From NCBI RefSeq assembly GCF_003605405.2, contig NZ_QYTW02000001.1, positions 380,367 to 444,366 of the forward strand: a stretch of 64,000 bases of DNA. Direction: 5' to 3'. This DNA comes from Siminovitchia terrae (lineage in GTDB: Bacteria > Bacillota > Bacilli > Bacillales > Bacillaceae_C). Position numbers and translations under genes: made by a program. Below the pieces are notes generated by a model. That model ran no database searches. It saw nothing but the letters and a program-made list of their open reading frames with translations, and was not told the DNA's origin. This document shows, in pieces, positions 62,836 through 64,000 of the stretch; within the stretch, counting starts at the first letter, position 1, and every line of letters starts with the position of its first letter.

Positions 62836-63027
62836 TCAAATGCGCCTTGGCGTATTTACGCCCAGATTTTATCGAGCTCCGCTCGATAAATTTCCTTTAA
62901 AAATCTGTGGCATCCGCCGGAGGCTTTAACTTTATTCAGCCGGGGTTTGAACCCCACTGAATGGAATACCAATAGGCACTCATCTCACACTTACAGAAGA
63001 GGGAGACTTCTGCTGAATGAAGTTAAA
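62836..63027 (+). repeat. 190-bp structured intergenic repeat, copy R11
   Basis: Full length with a few losses (GAACCCCACTGAATGG, CATCTCACACTTACAGAAGAGGG). On the minus strand its TTTAAC end provides the TAA stop of the gene at 63023. Confidence 0.9.
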
Positions 63028-63538
63028 TTTCATTCAATAGCTCCAGACTTTTTAAAACATGGTCCAAGAAAGGAACAACCTCTCTCATGTTATCCTCGCT
63101 AATTTTCGTATTGAATTTCACCTTTATCCGATTTAAATAACTAGAAGCTTCTTCCCCATATTTGAAGCTCAGTGTTTGCGTCAGCTCAATATCGTTTTCC
63201 CAGACGGCGTACAGTGCCTCTCTAATTTGTTCGCATTGTACAGAGACATCGTGAACACGCTTGAAAAATTGCAGTTCAAGGGAACAGCCTGGGATTGCAT
63301 CCGGAATTTCAAGAATTTCTCCAGCCAAATCTTCCAAGGAAGCGGCCAACACAACTTCCGCCATCACTTCTGGCAGTCCAATTAATGTGAATTTCATCGA
63401 TAATTCCCTCGAGAGAACGGCGTGATTCGTACGATCTGCCCTGTCAACGATCGCAATCAAGCCATCGATATTATCCAGGTCATATATGCGGTTTTCAAAT
63501 GCGACTTTTAAATTTTCAAAATGTGTTGGATCATACAT
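63023..63538 (-). CDS. protein of unknown function
   Basis: 171 residues; the start at 63538 overlaps the preceding MFS gene's stop, so translation is coupled. Soluble, mostly helical, acidic: FENRIYDLDNIDGLIAIVDRADRTNHAVLSRELSMKFTLIGLPEVMAEVVLAASLEDLAGEILEIPDA. No motif I recognise. The stop codon is inside repeat R11, so the native C-terminus may have been different. Confidence 0.6.
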   Translation of the reverse strand: MYDPTHFENLKVAFENRIYDLDNIDGLIAIVDRADRTNHAVLSRELSMKFTLIGLPEVMAEVVLAASLEDLAGEILEIPDAIPGCSLELQFFKRVHDVSVQCEQIREALYAVWENDIELTQTLSFKYGEEASSYLNRIKVKFNTKISEDNMREVVPFLDHVLKSLELLNEI

Positions 63539-64000
63539 ATAAAGTATTCCTTCCAGATAGTTTCTTCACTTTAAGCGCCAAGAAAATTGAAACAGCCAGC
63601 AGGCCAATGGTAAAACCCACTACCCCGCTCCAACCATAGCGGGACCAAAATATACCGCCCACAGATCCTCCAACACTAGAGCCCATATAATAGGCAAATA
63701 AATAGAGTGAAGATGCCTGGGCTATATCATGCGTAGCATGGCGGCTGACCAATCCGCTTGCAACGGAATGGGCGCCGAAAAAACCGAACGTCAACACGAT
63801 AATGCCGATGATTTTATAAAATAAAGGCACTGGAAGCGTCAATAAAACCCCCAATAACATGAGCAGCACACCCAAGGTGATTAACAACGGCCGACCAAAT
63901 TTGTCTCCCAACATCCCGAACCAGGTAGAACTGAAAGTTCCAACCAAATAAACGATAAACATCCACCCAATGATTGTCATGCTCAAAAGATAAGGAGGCT
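63531..64000 (-). CDS. MFS transporter, C-terminal part (5' end beyond window)
   Basis: The frame is open to the right edge; about 156 residues are visible, with five to six membrane segments. MFS repeat motif WFGMLGDKFGRPLLITLGVLLMLLGVLL and SSLYLFAYYMGSSVGGSVGGIFWSRYGW are typical of the YnfM-like MFS branch. Substrate unknown. Confidence 0.8.
   Translation of the reverse strand, partial: PPYLLSMTIIGWMFIVYLVGTFSSTWFGMLGDKFGRPLLITLGVLLMLLGVLLTLPVPLFYKIIGIIVLTFGFFGAHSVASGLVSRHATHDIAQASSLYLFAYYMGSSVGGSVGGIFWSRYGWSGVVGFTIGLLAVSIFLALKVKKLSGRNTLYV

Noticed and set aside
15128-63027. Repeat copies as tRNA genes (GGGGTTCAAACCCC on the reverse strand resembles a T arm)
   Set aside because: No acceptor stem, D arm or anticodon arm can be formed around it.

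Overview
The window looks like a chromosomal segment of a low-GC, endospore-forming Bacillaceae (Bacillus sensu lato; genus not determinable from sequence alone). The evidence is gene content: a complete Mrp antiporter operon in Bacillus order, glnQHMP and glnKL, a reductase-less NO synthase, a YrhD/YrhE formate dehydrogenase pair, AzlCD, YfmR, YjaZ, a Spo0E-type phosphatase and SAM-I (S-box) riboswitches. AGGAGG-type ribosome binding sites are strong throughout, and GTG and TTG starts are frequent.

Layout. 1-2.3 kb (-): stress operon of PspA/IM30, a zinc-ribbon protein and a TPM protein (cut by the edge). 2.7-3.2 kb: decayed polyamine-binding protein. 3.3-7.2 kb (+): GntR regulator with a palindromic operator, a gamma-glutamyltranspeptidase homologue and an NhaC-type antiporter. 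7.5-9.1 kb: amidohydrolase. 9.2-15 kb (-): mrpABCDEFG. 15.9-17.7 kb: KdpD-like USP protein and an AI-2E family membrane protein. 17.9-20.9 kb (+): glnQHMP. 20.9-23.6 kb (-): VanR/VanS/VanY-like operon. 23.8-26 kb (-): glnK-glnL. 26-37.5 kb: scattered accessory genes (methyltransferase, acetyltransferases, YjaZ, Rieske oxygenase, purine-type permease, YfmR, YbaK, Spo0E-like, MarR). 37.7-39.4 kb: nos and a HExxH membrane protein. 39.6-43.6 kb: formate dehydrogenase with YrhD and a divergent MpsC/DUF2294 protein. 43.6-47.1 kb: XRE-cupin regulator, azlCD, AtoE-type carrier. 47.4-50.7 kb (-): two-component system followed by an HtrA protease. 51.2-64 kb (-): MFS exporter, then a sulfur region. Tandem SAM-I riboswitches precede a metY/CoA-binding fusion, an SsuABC-like importer, an acyl-CoA ligase, a frameshifted isochorismatase-like gene and a free-methionine-sulfoxide reductase; a flavin monooxygenase lies further downstream.

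Two things stand out. First, a family of about 190-bp structured intergenic repeats occurs 11 times between 15.1 and 63.0 kb. It has hairpins, an internal 16-bp inverted repeat and a constant right end GTTAAA. In three places the repeat supplies the TAA stop codon of the adjacent gene. Two other copies abut truncated gene fragments, one separates a stop codon from its terminator, and one ends 2 nt before the azlC Shine-Dalgarno. I read it as a mobile, transposase-less element (MITE-like or derived from an IS200/IS605 end), but the family is not identified. Second, the S-box operon combines sulfonate-type uptake, CoA ligation, thiol incorporation and methionine-sulfoxide repair, which suggests an organosulfur scavenging route whose substrate is unknown.

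Other regulatory structure visible: identical 11-bp-spaced TGACAT direct repeats before the response-regulator gene and before htrA; PurR-like boxes before the permease; a terminator-like hairpin in the formate dehydrogenase leader; and an exact 20-nt tandem array at 54.5 kb.
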